Source: Paraburkholderia edwinii
Lineage (GTDB): Bacteria; Pseudomonadota; Gammaproteobacteria; Burkholderiales; Burkholderiaceae
Reading direction: 5' to 3'
DNA length: 64,000 bases
NCBI RefSeq assembly: GCF_019428685.1
Contig: NZ_CP080095.1
Span: forward strand, 4,216,001-4,280,000
The translations under genes were made by a program, and so were the position numbers. Positions 53,091 through 62,510 of the stretch are shown here, piece after piece; within the stretch, counting starts at the first letter, position 1, and each line of letters begins with the position of its first letter. Under the pieces are notes generated by a model. It worked only from the letters and a program-made list of their open reading frames with translations. It was not told the DNA's origin and did not search any database.

Positions 53091-53705
53091 ATGACCGCCT
53101 TCCTGCTGATCTGGAGCCCCAAGAAGTGGCCTTGGCCCGAATTGCCCGATATTGCGAAACGCGTCGCGGCCGGCGAAGCGGTCACCGACGTCTGGGGCTG
53201 CGGCGTCGCGCGCAGCATCCTGCCCGGCGATCGGGTGTTCGTGCATCGCGTCGCGCAGGAGCCGAAGGGGCTGTTCGCGTCCGGCTATGTGACGCGCGCG
53301 CCGTATGAGGTGCCCGATGAGGCGAGCAAGCGCGGCCACCGGCTGTGCATCGATTTCGTCTACGACTGGCTCGTCGATGCGCACACGGACGTGGTAATCC
53401 CGCGCGACGCGTTGCGCACGCATCCGTTTTCCGTGCAAACGTGGGACGCGCAGAGTTCGGGCACGTCAATCAAGCCGATGGTGGAAGGCGCGCTCGAGAA
53501 GCGCTGGAAGGAACTGACCGGCTCGCGCGCCCGGCCAGCGATCGCGGCAATGGCGGCGTTATCCGGCGTGACGGGAACAGGAATGCCCCCCGCCACCGAC
53601 CTCGCGCCGCCGAAACCCGCGCAATCGACCAAAGCCTCCGCGCATGCGGCGGCAAAAAAGCGGGTCAGGCCGGCCGCGTCGACGCGGCAGAAAAGCGGCC
53701 AATAA
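53091..53705 (+). CDS. PUA/EVE-like domain protein
   Basis: This 204-residue protein begins FLLIWSPKKWPWPELPDI, typical of PUA-like/EVE-type domains that bind modified bases or RNA. WGCGVARSILPGDRVFVHRV and GLFASGYVTRAPYEV continue the fold through residue 130. The C-terminal 60 residues are alanine-, lysine- and proline-rich and disordered. EVE-type domains often sit in restriction and defence proteins, but here it is a single gene before hemL. The ATG at 53091 starts the conserved domain. Confidence 0.68.
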   Translation: MTAFLLIWSPKKWPWPELPDIAKRVAAGEAVTDVWGCGVARSILPGDRVFVHRVAQEPKGLFASGYVTRAPYEVPDEASKRGHRLCIDFVYDWLVDAHTDVVIPRDALRTHPFSVQTWDAQSSGTSIKPMVEGALEKRWKELTGSRARPAIAAMAALSGVTGTGMPPATDLAPPKPAQSTKASAHAAAKKRVRPAASTRQKSGQ

Positions 53706-53963
53706 GCGTCAAACCCCGCGCCATGCCGCCACAGGCCGATCCGGCGCGAGTCCGGTACAATTTCACGCAACCATTGAGCCGCCGCGGCCCGCCCGCATCA
53801 CAAGGCGTGCCGGCCGCCGGCTCTGATCGCGGCGCCACGGGTGCTTGATACGTACCGGCGCATAACAGCGCTTAACGGCGCGTATTACCGCGACCCGCGC
53901 CACCAGCGCGCCGCGCGCACCGTCCGCACCACCCGCTCCAATTACATTAGGCAGGTCCAAGCC

Positions 53964-55247
53964 ATGTCCAGGAACCAAGCTCTCTTCGAACGCGCGCAAC
54001 AGACGATCCCCGGCGGCGTGAACTCACCGGTGCGCGCATTCCGGTCGGTCGGCGGCACGCCGCGCTTTATCGAACGCGCGCAAGGCGCGTACTTCTGGGA
54101 CGCCGATGGCCAGCGCTATATCGACTACATCGGCTCGTGGGGGCCGATGATCGTCGGCCACGTGCATCCGGAAGTGCTCGAAGCAGTGCAGCGCGTGCTC
54201 GTCGACGGCTTTTCGTTCGGCGCGCCGACAGAAGCCGAAGTCGAAATCGCCGAGGAAATCTGCAAACTGGTGCCGTCGATCGAACAGGTGCGCATGGTAT
54301 CGAGCGGCACCGAAGCGACCATGAGTGCGCTGCGCCTCGCGCGCGGCTTTACGAACCGCAGCCGCATCGTCAAGTTCGAAGGCTGCTACCACGGCCATGC
54401 CGACAGCCTGCTCGTGAAGGCCGGCTCGGGGCTACTCACGTTCGGCAATCCGACTTCGGCGGGCGTGCCGGTCGATATCGCGAAGCACACGACGGTGCTC
54501 GAATACAACAACGTCGAGGCGCTCGAAGAAGCATTCAAGGCGTTCGGCGACGAGATCGCGTCGGTGATCGTCGAGCCCGTGGCCGGCAATATGAACCTCG
54601 TCCGCGCCACGCCGGAATTCCTTCAGGCATTGCGGCGCCTCACGAACGAATACGGCTCGGTGCTGATTTTCGACGAAGTGATGTGCGGCTTCCGCGTCGC
54701 GCTCGGCGGCGCGCAGCAGGTGTACGGCATTACGCCGGACCTCACGTGTCTGGGCAAGGTGATCGGCGGCGGCATGCCCGCGGCGGCCTTCGGCGGACGA
54801 CGCGACATCATGGCCCATCTCGCGCCGCTAGGCGGCGTCTACCAGGCCGGCACGCTATCGGGCAATCCGATCGCTGTTGCGGCTGGCCTGAAGACGCTGC
54901 AACTGATTCAGGCGCCGGGCTTCTATGACGCGCTCACGCGGCAGACCGCGCGCCTCGTCAGCGGCATGACCGAAGCGGCGCGTGCGGCGAAAGTGCCGTT
55001 CGCGGCGGATTCGATCGGCGGCATGTTCGGCCTTTACTTCACCGATGCGATTCCGCGCAGCTTCGCGGAGATCTCGCATTGCGATGTGCCGCGCTTCAAT
55101 ACGTTTTTCCACAAGATGCTCGATGCAGGCGTGTATTTTGCGCCGTCCGCGTATGAGGCGGGTTTTGTGTCGAGCGCGCATGACGATGCCGTGGTTGACA
55201 CGACCGTCGAAATTGCACGCAAGGCGTTTGCAGCATTGCACGCGTAA
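53964..55247 (+). CDS. hemL: Glutamate-1-semialdehyde 2,1-aminomutase
   Basis: This 427-residue PLP enzyme makes 5-aminolevulinate in the C5 heme pathway. [17 protein letters not shown] is the family's N-terminal signature, [16 protein letters not shown] binds the cofactor phosphate, [16 protein letters not shown] contains the PLP-pairing Asp, and [17 protein letters not shown] holds Lys265, the Schiff-base lysine. The length matches the family. The ATG at 53964 is chosen as the family start, and the longer open frame upstream is not conserved-looking. It lies 10 nt upstream of ribD. Confidence 0.96.
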   Translation: MSRNQALFERAQQTIPGGVNSPVRAFRSVGGTPRFIERAQGAYFWDADGQRYIDYIGSWGPMIVGHVHPEVLEAVQRVLVDGFSFGAPTEAEVEIAEEICKLVPSIEQVRMVSSGTEATMSALRLARGFTNRSRIVKFEGCYHGHADSLLVKAGSGLLTFGNPTSAGVPVDIAKHTTVLEYNNVEALEEAFKAFGDEIASVIVEPVAGNMNLVRATPEFLQALRRLTNEYGSVLIFDEVMCGFRVALGGAQQVYGITPDLTCLGKVIGGGMPAAAFGGRRDIMAHLAPLGGVYQAGTLSGNPIAVAAGLKTLQLIQAPGFYDALTRQTARLVSGMTEAARAAKVPFAADSIGGMFGLYFTDAIPRSFAEISHCDVPRFNTFFHKMLDAGVYFAPSAYEAGFVSSAHDDAVVDTTVEIARKAFAALHA

Positions 55248-55257
55248 CAGGACACCG

Positions 55258-56379
55258 ATGTTCTCGCAAACCGATTTCGTTCATATGGAGCGCGCGCTCG
55301 TGCTTGCGGCGCGCGGCATGTACACGACCGATCCGAACCCGCGCGTGGGCTGCGTCATCGTTAAGGATGGCGCCGTGATCGGCGAAGGCTTTACGCAGCC
55401 GGCCGGCCAGGACCATGCGGAAATCCGCGCGATGAAGGACGCGCGAGCGCGCGGACACGATCTGCGCGGCGCGACCGTCTATGTGACGCTCGAGCCGTGC
55501 AGCCACTTCGGCCGCACGCCGCCGTGTGCGAATGCGCTGATCGAAGCGAAAGTCGCGCGTGTGGTGGCGGCAATGGAAGATCCGAATCCGCTTGTGTCGG
55601 GGCGCGGGCTGTCGATGTTGCGCGATGCGGGGATCGAAGTGCGCTGCGAGTTGCTCGCGAATGAAGCGCGTGAGCTCAATATCGGGTTTGTGTCGCGTAT
55701 GACGCGCAATCGTCCGTGGGTGCGGATGAAGGTCGCGGCGTCGCTCGATGGCCGCACGGGTTTGCCGTCCGGCGAAAGCCAGTGGATTACGAGCGAAGAG
55801 GCGCGCGCGGATGGGCATGCATGGCGTGCGCGCGCGTCGGCGATTCTGACGGGCATCGGCACGATTCGCGAAGATAACCCACGCATGACAGTGCGCGCGG
55901 TGGATACACCGCGGCAGCCGAAACGCGTGCTGATCGACAGCCGGCTCGAAGTGCCGCCCGAGGCGCACATTCTGGCGGGCGCACCGACGCTGATTATCTG
56001 CGGTCATCTCGACGCGCGGCTCGAAGAGCGCGCGGCTGCGTTGCGCGACCGCGGCGCGGAGATCGTGCCGCTTCCGAACGCGGACGGTAAGGTCGATTTG
56101 CCGGCCATGCTGAAGGAGCTCGCGGCACGCGGCACGAACGAGCTGCATGTCGAAGCGGGATACAAGCTCAATGGCTCGCTGCTGCGCGAGGGCTGCGTCG
56201 ATGAACTGCTCGTTTATCTGGCGCCTAGTCTGCTGGGCTCGGATTCGATGAGCATGTTTAACCTTGTTGCACCGGCGTCGCTTGAAAAGCGCGTGCAGCT
56301 CGAGTATCAATCGGTGGATCGGATTGGCACGGATATTCGCGTACTCGCGCGGCTCGTCCCGCCTCCGCCCTTGCACTGA
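55258..56379 (+). CDS. ribD: Bifunctional riboflavin deaminase/reductase
   Basis: This 373-residue enzyme carries the two middle steps from the GTP-cyclohydrolase product. Residues 1-145 form the cytidine-deaminase-like zinc domain (HAEIRAMKDA with the zinc His and Glu, and PCSHFGRTPPC with both zinc cysteines). Residues 150-370 form the DHFR-like reductase (VRMKVAASLDGRTGLPSGES, LTGIGTIREDNPRMTVR). The ribC gene follows 16 nt later. No FMN riboswitch was seen in front, so control may be constitutive. Confidence 0.95.
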   Translation: MFSQTDFVHMERALVLAARGMYTTDPNPRVGCVIVKDGAVIGEGFTQPAGQDHAEIRAMKDARARGHDLRGATVYVTLEPCSHFGRTPPCANALIEAKVARVVAAMEDPNPLVSGRGLSMLRDAGIEVRCELLANEARELNIGFVSRMTRNRPWVRMKVAASLDGRTGLPSGESQWITSEEARADGHAWRARASAILTGIGTIREDNPRMTVRAVDTPRQPKRVLIDSRLEVPPEAHILAGAPTLIICGHLDARLEERAAALRDRGAEIVPLPNADGKVDLPAMLKELAARGTNELHVEAGYKLNGSLLREGCVDELLVYLAPSLLGSDSMSMFNLVAPASLEKRVQLEYQSVDRIGTDIRVLARLVPPPPLH

Positions 56380-56395
56380 ACAGGAAACGACAACG

Positions 56396-57028
56396 ATGTT
56401 TACTGGAATCGTCGCGGCCGTCGGCCGTATTGCTTCGATCAAGCCGCTTGGCAACGAGCCGGAAGCGGGTGTGCGATTGACCGTCGAAGCGGGTGCGCTC
56501 GATCTTGATGATGTGCAGCTCGGCGATAGTATTTCGATTCAAGGCGCGTGCATGACGGTGATTGGGAAGACTGATCATTCGTTTGACGTCGACGTGTCGC
56601 GGGAAAGTTTGAATCTGACTTCGGGCTTGGCCCAGACCGGCGAAGTGAACCTTGAAAAAGCGCTGCGTGCGCATGACCGGCTCGGCGGACATATCGTGTC
56701 GGGCCACGTCGATGGAATGGGGACGGTCACGCGCTTTGCGCCTGTGGGTGAGTCGCATGAGTTGCGGGTGCTTGCGACTAAAGAGATTGGGCGCTATCTC
56801 GCGTACAAGGGGTCGATTACGGTGAATGGTGTGAGCCTCACCGTCAACTCGGTCAACGATCGTGCGGACGGCTGCGAGTTTTCGATCAATCTGATTCCGC
56901 ATACGGTGCAGGTGACGACGCTTAAGCACCTCAAGGAAGGTTCGCGCGTGAATCTGGAGATTGATTTGATTGCGCGGTATGTGGAGAGGATGCTCAGCGC
57001 GTCTCCCGATGGCTCGATCAGCCTATAA
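56396..57028 (+). CDS. ribC: Riboflavin synthase alpha chain
   Basis: This 210-residue enzyme is built of two repeated lumazine-binding barrels and turns two molecules of dimethylribityllumazine into riboflavin. MFTGIVAAVGRI is the conserved N-terminus, LGDSISIQGACMTV holds the catalytic Cys region of the first barrel, and HIVSGHVDGMGTV and SLTVNSVND mark the second. The length is normal. The symbol ribE is used for this gene in some species. Confidence 0.95.
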   Translation: MFTGIVAAVGRIASIKPLGNEPEAGVRLTVEAGALDLDDVQLGDSISIQGACMTVIGKTDHSFDVDVSRESLNLTSGLAQTGEVNLEKALRAHDRLGGHIVSGHVDGMGTVTRFAPVGESHELRVLATKEIGRYLAYKGSITVNGVSLTVNSVNDRADGCEFSINLIPHTVQVTTLKHLKEGSRVNLEIDLIARYVERMLSASPDGSISL

Positions 57029-57342
57029 ATAACGGATACCAGCGCGCGACAATGGACGGGAATCGGTCAGGAAGCGCGCTGTGCGCCATGCCAGGCAAGG
57101 GCCTCGGCCACGAAGGGTGCATTGCGTCGTCTGTCGCGCGGGGCCGTCTGGCGAAACAGTTACAAGTTTAGTATTGACGCCGGCCGACCCGACGGGTACT
57201 GTCTCGTCCGAAGTTCAAGAAGCTCGATTGCTGTTCATCAATTGCTCGCTCCTCCTCAGCGGTATTCGTTGTCCTCTCCCTCCTTGAAGCTTCACGCGCT
57301 TGTTAATAGCGCAACTCTCATATTTTTTCTCAAGGATTGTTC
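57029..57342. other. cspA upstream region with long leader
   Basis: These 314 bases hold the cspA promoter (57174-57202). The predicted message would have a leader of about 135 bases, which is common for cold-shock genes. No gene is visible. Confidence 0.5.
57174..57202 (+). promoter_or_regulatory. Sigma-70 promoter of the cold-shock gene
   Basis: TTGACG (57174-57179) and TACTGT (57197-57202) are separated by exactly 17 bases. The start site would be near 57209, leaving a leader of about 135 bases before the cspA ATG. Confidence 0.7.
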
Positions 57343-57546
57343 ATGGAAACCGGCACCGTTAAGTGGTTCAACGACAGCAAAGGCTTTGGCTTCATCACCC
57401 CGGACAAGGGCGGCGACGACCTGTTCGCTCACTTCTCCGAAATCAGGAGCGACGGCTTCAAGACGCTGGCTGAAAATCAGAAGGTGACCTTCGAAACGAA
57501 GCAAGGCCCGAAGGGCCTGCAAGCGGCTAACATCAAGCCGCTGTAA
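57343..57546 (+). CDS. cspA: Cold-shock protein
   Basis: This 67-residue OB-fold protein binds single-stranded RNA and [20 protein letters not shown] contains RNP1 (KGFGFIT) and DLFAHFS is RNP2. AAGGA lies six bases before the ATG at 57343. It has a long leader with a good promoter, as expected for temperature-sensitive control. A GC-rich hairpin (57557-57582) follows the stop. Confidence 0.95.
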   Translation: METGTVKWFNDSKGFGFITPDKGGDDLFAHFSEIRSDGFKTLAENQKVTFETKQGPKGLQAANIKPL

Positions 57547-57835
57547 AGTTGAAGAGCCCGGCCTCCGCTGACGGACGCCGGGTTGCAGCGACCCCTCGCG
57601 AAGCCTTGTCCCCTTCCGTTGGCGCGATCGATCCTGATTTGATCCTGATTGGCATCTGTTTTGTTGAGCAGCTTGCCCAGCGCCAACCGTCTCGTTGCAC
57701 GTCATTCTCTCCTCAGGCTTCAACGCCTTTTTCGCCTTTCGACTCGTTCAGAATTCGACTCGAATCGCTTTGAATCGGCGCACCCGTGCACTTTTCGCGC
57801 GGCATGGTGCGCACTCCAATATCATTAAAACTAAA

Positions 57836-58060
57836 ATGCGAAACAAACACATTCAGCAATACAACGGCTATGCCGTCCAACCCTCGGCGCATCGTTTGCC
57901 CGACGGTAGCTTTTCATCCAACCTGCTGCTCGAATGTATCGACAGCGCACGCGCCGAAGGGCGCTATTCGTTCTATTCGCTCGACTACTTCAAGAATGAG
58001 GAGCAGGCGTTGCAGCACTCAGCCCAGTGGGCTCGAAACTGGGTCGACACGCGCGGTTAA
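57836..58060 (+). CDS. Small conserved protein of unknown function
   Basis: This 74-residue protein starts MRNKHIQQYNGYAVQPSAHR and ends EEQALQHSAQWARNWVDTRG. It has no motif that I can name, and no signal peptide or membrane segment. Its clean codon use and place after cspA suggest a real gene. The ATG at 57836 is taken since the longer upstream extension is unlike coding sequence. Confidence 0.6.
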   Translation: MRNKHIQQYNGYAVQPSAHRLPDGSFSSNLLLECIDSARAEGRYSFYSLDYFKNEEQALQHSAQWARNWVDTRG

Positions 58061-58494
58061 CGACAGGCGCATCGTCGTAACGTATGGCGGAGAACACCCC
58101 TTCCTGCTCGCTTCGCCGATAGTAACGGGGCGAATGGCGGCCTTCGGTTACAATACGGGATCAGTTCGCTTTGCACAGCACCGAAAAGCGCGTGTTGATT
58201 AGTTGCGAATGTTCCTTTGATTGACAGTCCAGTAAGGCCAGCGATAACCATGTTCGCTGGACTGCACGCCCAGACTCGCATCGGTTCGGTATAACGAGCC
58301 GCCGCGTCTGGCTCATCCCCTAGCGTACCCAATTCGCCGCCCGGACAGGGCGGCCCATGATTCCGGGACGTAAGGGCTCCCCAACAAATCTCACGCTTCC
58401 CACTCCCGCGCGAGCACCTGTCGATCAGCGCTCGCGGCTTCTTCCTCGATGGGACATCCGAGCCCATGTCCCGTCAATTGATCAGGAACCTTGA
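58061..58494. other. Hairpin-rich segment upstream of infA
   Basis: No gene is present in these 434 bases. Five stem-loops stand in row: CAGT-CCAGCG/CGCTGG-ACTG (58230-58264, with a 4-base bulge), CCAGAC/GTCTGG (58270-58311), GCCGCCC/GGGCGGC (58336-58354), CGCGAGC/GCTCGCG (58409-58436) and GGGACAT/ATGTCCC (58451-58472). A TACAAT at 58149-58154 could be a -10 for the transcript, although a matching -35 is not seen. It may be a structured leader or an untranslated RNA. Confidence 0.5.
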
Positions 58495-58761
58495 ATGGCC
58501 AAAGAAGAACTGCTGGAACTCGACGGTATCGTTGATGAAGTGCTGCCGGACAGCCGCTACCGCGTCACGCTCGACAACGGCGTGGTGGTTGGGGCGTACG
58601 CGTCCGGCCGTATTCGCAAGAATCACATCCGCATCCTGGCGGGCGATCGCGTCACGCTGGAACTTTCGGTGTACGACTTGACGAAAGGACGAATCAATTT
58701 TCGCCACAAGGATGAACGGAGCGGTGGCGCAACGCCAAGACCCGCGTTTCGTCGCCGTTGA
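58495..58761 (+). CDS. infA: Translation initiation factor IF-1 (second-copy type)
   Basis: This 88-residue S1-domain protein binds the ribosomal A site during initiation. [29 protein letters not shown] and [21 protein letters not shown] are unmistakable IF-1 blocks. It is 16 residues longer than standard IF-1, with an Arg/Pro-rich C-terminal tail; that form is the second IF-1 of Burkholderiales, separate from the copy in the ribosomal protein cluster. Nearness to cspA and rpsU fits a stress or cold role. Confidence 0.93.
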   Translation: MAKEELLELDGIVDEVLPDSRYRVTLDNGVVVGAYASGRIRKNHIRILAGDRVTLELSVYDLTKGRINFRHKDERSGGATPRPAFRRR

Positions 58762-58874
58762 TGGCGCGATGCGCGACGGTCGGCTGTGACCCTAACCCGC
58801 GCCACGACGCCGCGTGCATATCGCCCTCACCATTCGCCATCGCTGCCGCATCTCAACCTCGACCAAGGAACAAA

Positions 58875-59087
58875 TTGACTACGATAATTCTGAAACCCGA
58901 CGAGCCCGTCGAAGTTGCATTACGCCGTTTCCGTCGCGCGATCGAGCGCACCGGCTTGATTCCGGAGCTTCGCACCCGGACAGCCTATGAAAAACCTACC
59001 GCAGAACGAAAGCGTAAAAAGGCTGCCGCCGTGGCACGCCTGCGCAAGCAGATCAAACGGTCGTTGCCGCCGAAAAAGCGCTACTGA
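58875..59087 (+). CDS. rpsU: 30S ribosomal protein S21
   Basis: This 70-residue protein has the S21 body: [20 protein letters not shown], then [18 protein letters not shown] and a basic tail. It uses a TTG start at 58875, with AAGGA five bases before it; no ATG gives the conserved N-terminus. Burkholderiales often have several S21 genes, and copies near cspA can alter which messages are translated. A hairpin begins at the stop codon. Confidence 0.92.
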   Translation: MTTIILKPDEPVEVALRRFRRAIERTGLIPELRTRTAYEKPTAERKRKKAAAVARLRKQIKRSLPPKKRY

Positions 59088-59115
59088 AGCGGGACTGCCG
59101 GGCAGCCACGCTTCA
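59085..59115 (+). terminator. Hairpin after rpsU
   Basis: TGAAGCG (59085-59091) pairs with CGCTTCA (59109-59115) around an inner CTGCC/GGCAG stem. It overlaps the rpsU stop. No T-run follows, so it may protect the message or act with Rho. Confidence 0.45.
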
Positions 59116-59176
59116 AGTGGTCGTCTGGTATTTTGTCCCGCACCTCTCGGGGCGCTCAGAAAACAAGGAACGACGT

Positions 59177-59899
59177 ATGTCACGTGCCGAACGTCTCCTT
59201 CAACTCCTGCAAGTGTTACGTCGTTATCGACGTCCCGTGAGCGGCCAGGCCCTCTCTGACGAGCTGGGCGTGAGCATCCGCACGCTATACCGGGACATCG
59301 CCAGTTTGCAGGCGCAAGGAGCAATGATTGAGGGAGAGCCAGGCATTGGCTACGTGATGAAACCTGGTTTCATGCTTCCACCGATCATGCTCGGCTCAGA
59401 GGAACTCGATGCCCTAGTGCTTGGCATGCGCTGGGTAGCCGATCGCTGCGACAAGACGCTATCGTCCGGTGCGCTAAGCGCGCTTGCGAAGATAGCTGCA
59501 GTACTGCCCGCTGAGTTGCATCGCGAACTGGAGGAATCTTCGCTGCTGGTCGGCGCGCCTTTGACGAGACCGACCCACACGATCTCGCCGGATCTTCTGC
59601 GTGCCGCGGTCCGTGCAGAGCAAAAGCTCGATATTACTTACGTGAACGGCGCTGGTATTCACTCCCGGCGTATCGTTTGGCCTTTTGCCTTGGTGTATTT
59701 CGACCAATCGCGCGTACTCATGTGTTGGTGCGAGCTTCGAGCGGATTTTCGGAATTTCCGTTCGGATCGGATCTTGAGCGTCGAGCAGATGGAGGAACGC
59801 TACCCAAAGAAGCGTTCCACACTGCTTCGTGAGTGGCGGAAGTTCAATCAGGTCGCCAGTCGCACGATACTGCCAGAATCTGACAGCATCGATCGTTAG
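59177..59899 (+). CDS. HTH-WYL transcriptional regulator (YafY-type)
   Basis: This 240-residue regulator starts with a winged helix (MSRAERLLQLLQVLRRYRRP, then LSDELGVSIRTLYRDIASLQAQG) and continues with a WYL-type ligand-binding domain at about 130-215 (LDITYVNGAGIHSRRIVWPFALVYFDQSRVLMCWCELRADFRNFRSDRI). Such proteins control detoxification, repair or defence genes in response to ligands or DNA. The VOC gene follows 32 nt later in the same direction and may be its target. The ATG at 59177 is a better start than the upstream GTG. Confidence 0.86.
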   Translation: MSRAERLLQLLQVLRRYRRPVSGQALSDELGVSIRTLYRDIASLQAQGAMIEGEPGIGYVMKPGFMLPPIMLGSEELDALVLGMRWVADRCDKTLSSGALSALAKIAAVLPAELHRELEESSLLVGAPLTRPTHTISPDLLRAAVRAEQKLDITYVNGAGIHSRRIVWPFALVYFDQSRVLMCWCELRADFRNFRSDRILSVEQMEERYPKKRSTLLREWRKFNQVASRTILPESDSIDR

Positions 59900-59931
59900 A
59901 CTGAAGCTCCTTTTTTGGCGAGGAGCTCAAA

Positions 59932-60306
59932 ATGAAGTTCGCATCGGTTCGAGTAGTTACCCGGGATATCGAAAGGCTGGTCGCGTTTTATCAGAGGCTT
60001 TCCGGAATCGAGGCTGTCCATCTGGCCGATGGGTTTGCCGAAATGCGATTCGAGGGCTCGACGCTAGCGATCTCATCTGAGCACCTGATCAGGCTTTTCA
60101 ATGCCGGTGCGGCCACTGCCGCAGCCAATCAATCGGCAATCCTCGAGTTCGAAGTGCAGGACGTTGACGCGGTGTTCGAACGGATGAAAGCGTCCGGAAC
60201 AACCGTCGTGATGCCGGCGACATTGATGCCTTGGGGCAATCGCTCGCTCCTGCTGCGTGACCCGGATGGGAATCTCGTCAACCTGTTTTCTCGACCCGGG
60301 CGTTGA
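59932..60306 (+). CDS. VOC-family protein (glyoxalase/dioxygenase fold)
   Basis: This 124-residue protein has the vicinal oxygen chelate fold: VRVVTRDIERLVAFYQRLSG at the start, and FEVQDVDAVFERMKASGT and LLRDPDGNLVNLFSRPG at the end. Metal ligands expected for glyoxalase I are not all obvious, so it may be a binding protein or resistance protein. The AGGAG ribosome site lies eight bases upstream. It pairs with the WYL regulator gene. Confidence 0.85.
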   Translation: MKFASVRVVTRDIERLVAFYQRLSGIEAVHLADGFAEMRFEGSTLAISSEHLIRLFNAGAATAAANQSAILEFEVQDVDAVFERMKASGTTVVMPATLMPWGNRSLLLRDPDGNLVNLFSRPGR

Positions 60307-60521
60307 GAAACGTGTCGTCACGGTGGCCCGCTGCTCGTTCTCGAATGTGCAGTAAAAGCGTGGCTTCGTGCCAAAACGTTTGGGCTACTCGACTGTGCAT
60401 TGACGTCACAATTGTTCAAAATCGAAGCGTTTGATTTCGGCTATGGTGAATTGTCGTTCCGTGATGAAAGCCCTATGCATAGGCACTAAAAAGCCCAAAG
60501 CCAATTCAAGCGAGATATTCG

Positions 60522-60938
60522 ATGACTACTCCCGTTACCTTGATGGATCCGAATTCAAATTTGTATCTGTCAGCTAAAGATGTGGGCGGTGGATCTTTTG
60601 TCGTCGCGTTAAGCAGCAACGCCACAGCATGGTATTTGAATACTTCGGCAAGCGTCGGCGTAACGATCGTGTCGACGCTGTCTTATCGCGACAATGCGAG
60701 TGGGAATATTCTCTACATGGCGGGTGACATGAGCCTGTTGAAGGCTGCCGGAAGTTGCCCTCTCGTTCTGTCGCCCTCGACGGCCACTGTGTTTGCGATC
60801 GGTGGCGTTCCGATCAACGGTCTACAACCGGTCGTTGTAAACGGTGACCTCCCTGCCGCGTTAGCGATCAGTTCAGAGCTTGCGATTCTCGAAAAGAATA
60901 GCGGCCAGGGCTGGAAGATTTTCGTTAGCAACGCCTGA
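60522..60938 (+). CDS. Hypothetical beta-rich protein
   Basis: This 138-residue protein is not recognised. It is rich in Ser, Ala, Val and Gly with short alternating strands (FVVALSSNATAWYLNT, GVTIVSTLSYRDNASGNILY) and lacks a signal peptide and cysteines apart from one. The first residues, VTLMDPNSNLYLSAKD, recall fascin-like or ricin-type repeats, but the match is weak. It stands alone, 215 bases after the VOC gene. Confidence 0.55.
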   Translation: MTTPVTLMDPNSNLYLSAKDVGGGSFVVALSSNATAWYLNTSASVGVTIVSTLSYRDNASGNILYMAGDMSLLKAAGSCPLVLSPSTATVFAIGGVPINGLQPVVVNGDLPAALAISSELAILEKNSGQGWKIFVSNA

Positions 60939-61023
60939 ACGATTCCAGCGGCCGCCGTTGCAGAGCTTCGATGCGTGTAGCCAGAATCAGTGGACAGGCT
61001 GGCAACCAAACTGCGACAGCGGT

Positions 61024-61275
61024 CTAGTCTGTCCGCTCTGAGGCAAGCGCCGCGCTGCGCTCATCAGCCGCCATCAATTGATCGAGTATCTGCTCGCAGT
61101 CGCTCGGAAACAGGCAGGCCAGCGTGTACTCGCTGAGAAATACGCCATGACCTCGCGGCAGAATATCCAGAACGCCTGGAAATTTTTCGCGAATGATAAA
61201 TCCGACGCAGGTCACCGCGGACAATACGACGGCAGAAAACGCCACCTTCTCGAGAACGCGATAATTCAACTGCAT
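61024..61275 (-). CDS. Small single-pass membrane protein
   Basis: This 83-residue protein has one hydrophobic segment near its N-terminus (VAFSAVVLSAVTCVGFIIR) followed by an 55-residue soluble tail with two cysteines. Family and function are unknown. The ATG at 61275 is chosen since GGGGGGTG lies five bases upstream; a longer frame to 61371 has no such site. It lies 190 nt downstream of nhaR on the same strand. Confidence 0.5.
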   Translation of the reverse strand: MQLNYRVLEKVAFSAVVLSAVTCVGFIIREKFPGVLDILPRGHGVFLSEYTLACLFPSDCEQILDQLMAADERSAALASERTD

Positions 61276-61468
61276 AACGGCACCCCCCGTATCAGTTGCA
61301 TCAAACTCGCGAGGACACGGTTTTCCGGAGACAATATTATTACAATAGTCTTTCAGTTTTTGGATTGTCAAACGGAAGTTGAGGGTTTATGTCTCCCCGC
61401 AGTCATTCGGACAACGCTACTTGAGGCGTGCAGGGCAATGACGTGCGGCGTCCAGTTGGAGCAGCCGT

Positions 61469-62365
61469 CTAGGCATTGAACAACTCGCTGCGCGCCGCAT
61501 CCATGATCATCGCGACCGCCGGATGACTGATGCGACGCTCGATCGAGATCGCGAAGAATTCTTCGACAATGGTGTTGATCTGTCCGACCATTGTCAGTTT
61601 GTGCTCCGCCTGTAACTGGCCCTCCAGCACGGTTGGCGCGAACAGCACGCCCCGCCCTTCGCGACCGAACGCCATGGTCATCGCTCCATCGTCGAATTCG
61701 CCGACGATATGCGGCGCAATGGTATGCAATGCCAACCAGTGGTCCAGCTTGCGACGCACAGCGGAGTCGGTACCGGGCAACAAGACCGGCACCTGACCGA
61801 GCAGTTTCGGGAAGCTTTGTTTGTTGCGTTGCATCAGCGTAGACGCGCCAAAACAGCCTAGTGACGAACGACCGAGCCGGTGATTGAACGCCTTGATGTT
61901 CACGTCGGCAGGAATCGGCGCATCGGCGATGATCAGATCGAGCCGGTGCACCGCCAGTTGCGCAAGCAGCGCATGCAGTTTGCCTTCATGGCAGATCATG
62001 CGCAGCGACATCGCGGTGCCCAGCGCCGGTTCCAGCAGCCGGTAAGCGATTGCCTTCGGCACCGAATCCGCAATCCCCACACGAAACCGCGTTTGCGCCC
62101 CGGATTCGCTCTCACGGCGCGCCGCATTCTCGAGTTCTGAGCCCAACGAGAATATTTCGTCTGCGTAGCCGAGCGTCACGCGGCCCACATCGGTCAGCTC
62201 GAGCGTGCGCCCATTTTTCCTGAACAGCTTCTTGTCTAGCGCTTCTTCGAGCAGCTTGATCTGGCCGCTGAGCGTCTGCGGCGAGATATGCAATTGCTCG
62301 CCGGCGCGGGCAATGCCGCCTGCGTGCGCTGCCACCCAGAAGTAATGCAAATGCTTAAAGTTCAT
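61469..62365 (-). CDS. nhaR: LysR-family regulator NhaR
   Basis: This 298-residue protein is a LysR regulator of the NhaR branch. The N-terminus MNFKHLHYFWVAAHAGGIAR and ISPQTLSGQIKLLEEALDKK are near-diagnostic for NhaR, which activates a sodium/proton antiporter gene in response to sodium and controls biofilm genes in enterics. No nhaA gene is adjacent here, so its targets are elsewhere. The effector domain (FRVGIADSVPKAIAYRLLEP) is complete. Confidence 0.87.
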   Translation of the reverse strand: MNFKHLHYFWVAAHAGGIARAGEQLHISPQTLSGQIKLLEEALDKKLFRKNGRTLELTDVGRVTLGYADEIFSLGSELENAARRESESGAQTRFRVGIADSVPKAIAYRLLEPALGTAMSLRMICHEGKLHALLAQLAVHRLDLIIADAPIPADVNIKAFNHRLGRSSLGCFGASTLMQRNKQSFPKLLGQVPVLLPGTDSAVRRKLDHWLALHTIAPHIVGEFDDGAMTMAFGREGRGVLFAPTVLEGQLQAEHKLTMVGQINTIVEEFFAISIERRISHPAVAMIMDAARSELFNA

Positions 62366-62510
62366 GCGGCCTCCTCAATGAACCAAAGCTACGGTTTTTT
62401 CGAATGATTGACAACAAAAATACGAATTTTATGTTCTACCGGCTTCGGTTAGATTCAGATATCGCGCCCGGACGCCAGTGGGCGCTAACGATCGAAGAGA
62501 GAGGTGACCT

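Noticed and set aside
55096..56454. 452-codon minus-strand frame opposite ribD
   Set aside because: Shadow frame; Arg/His-rich and without motifs, opposite a certain gene.
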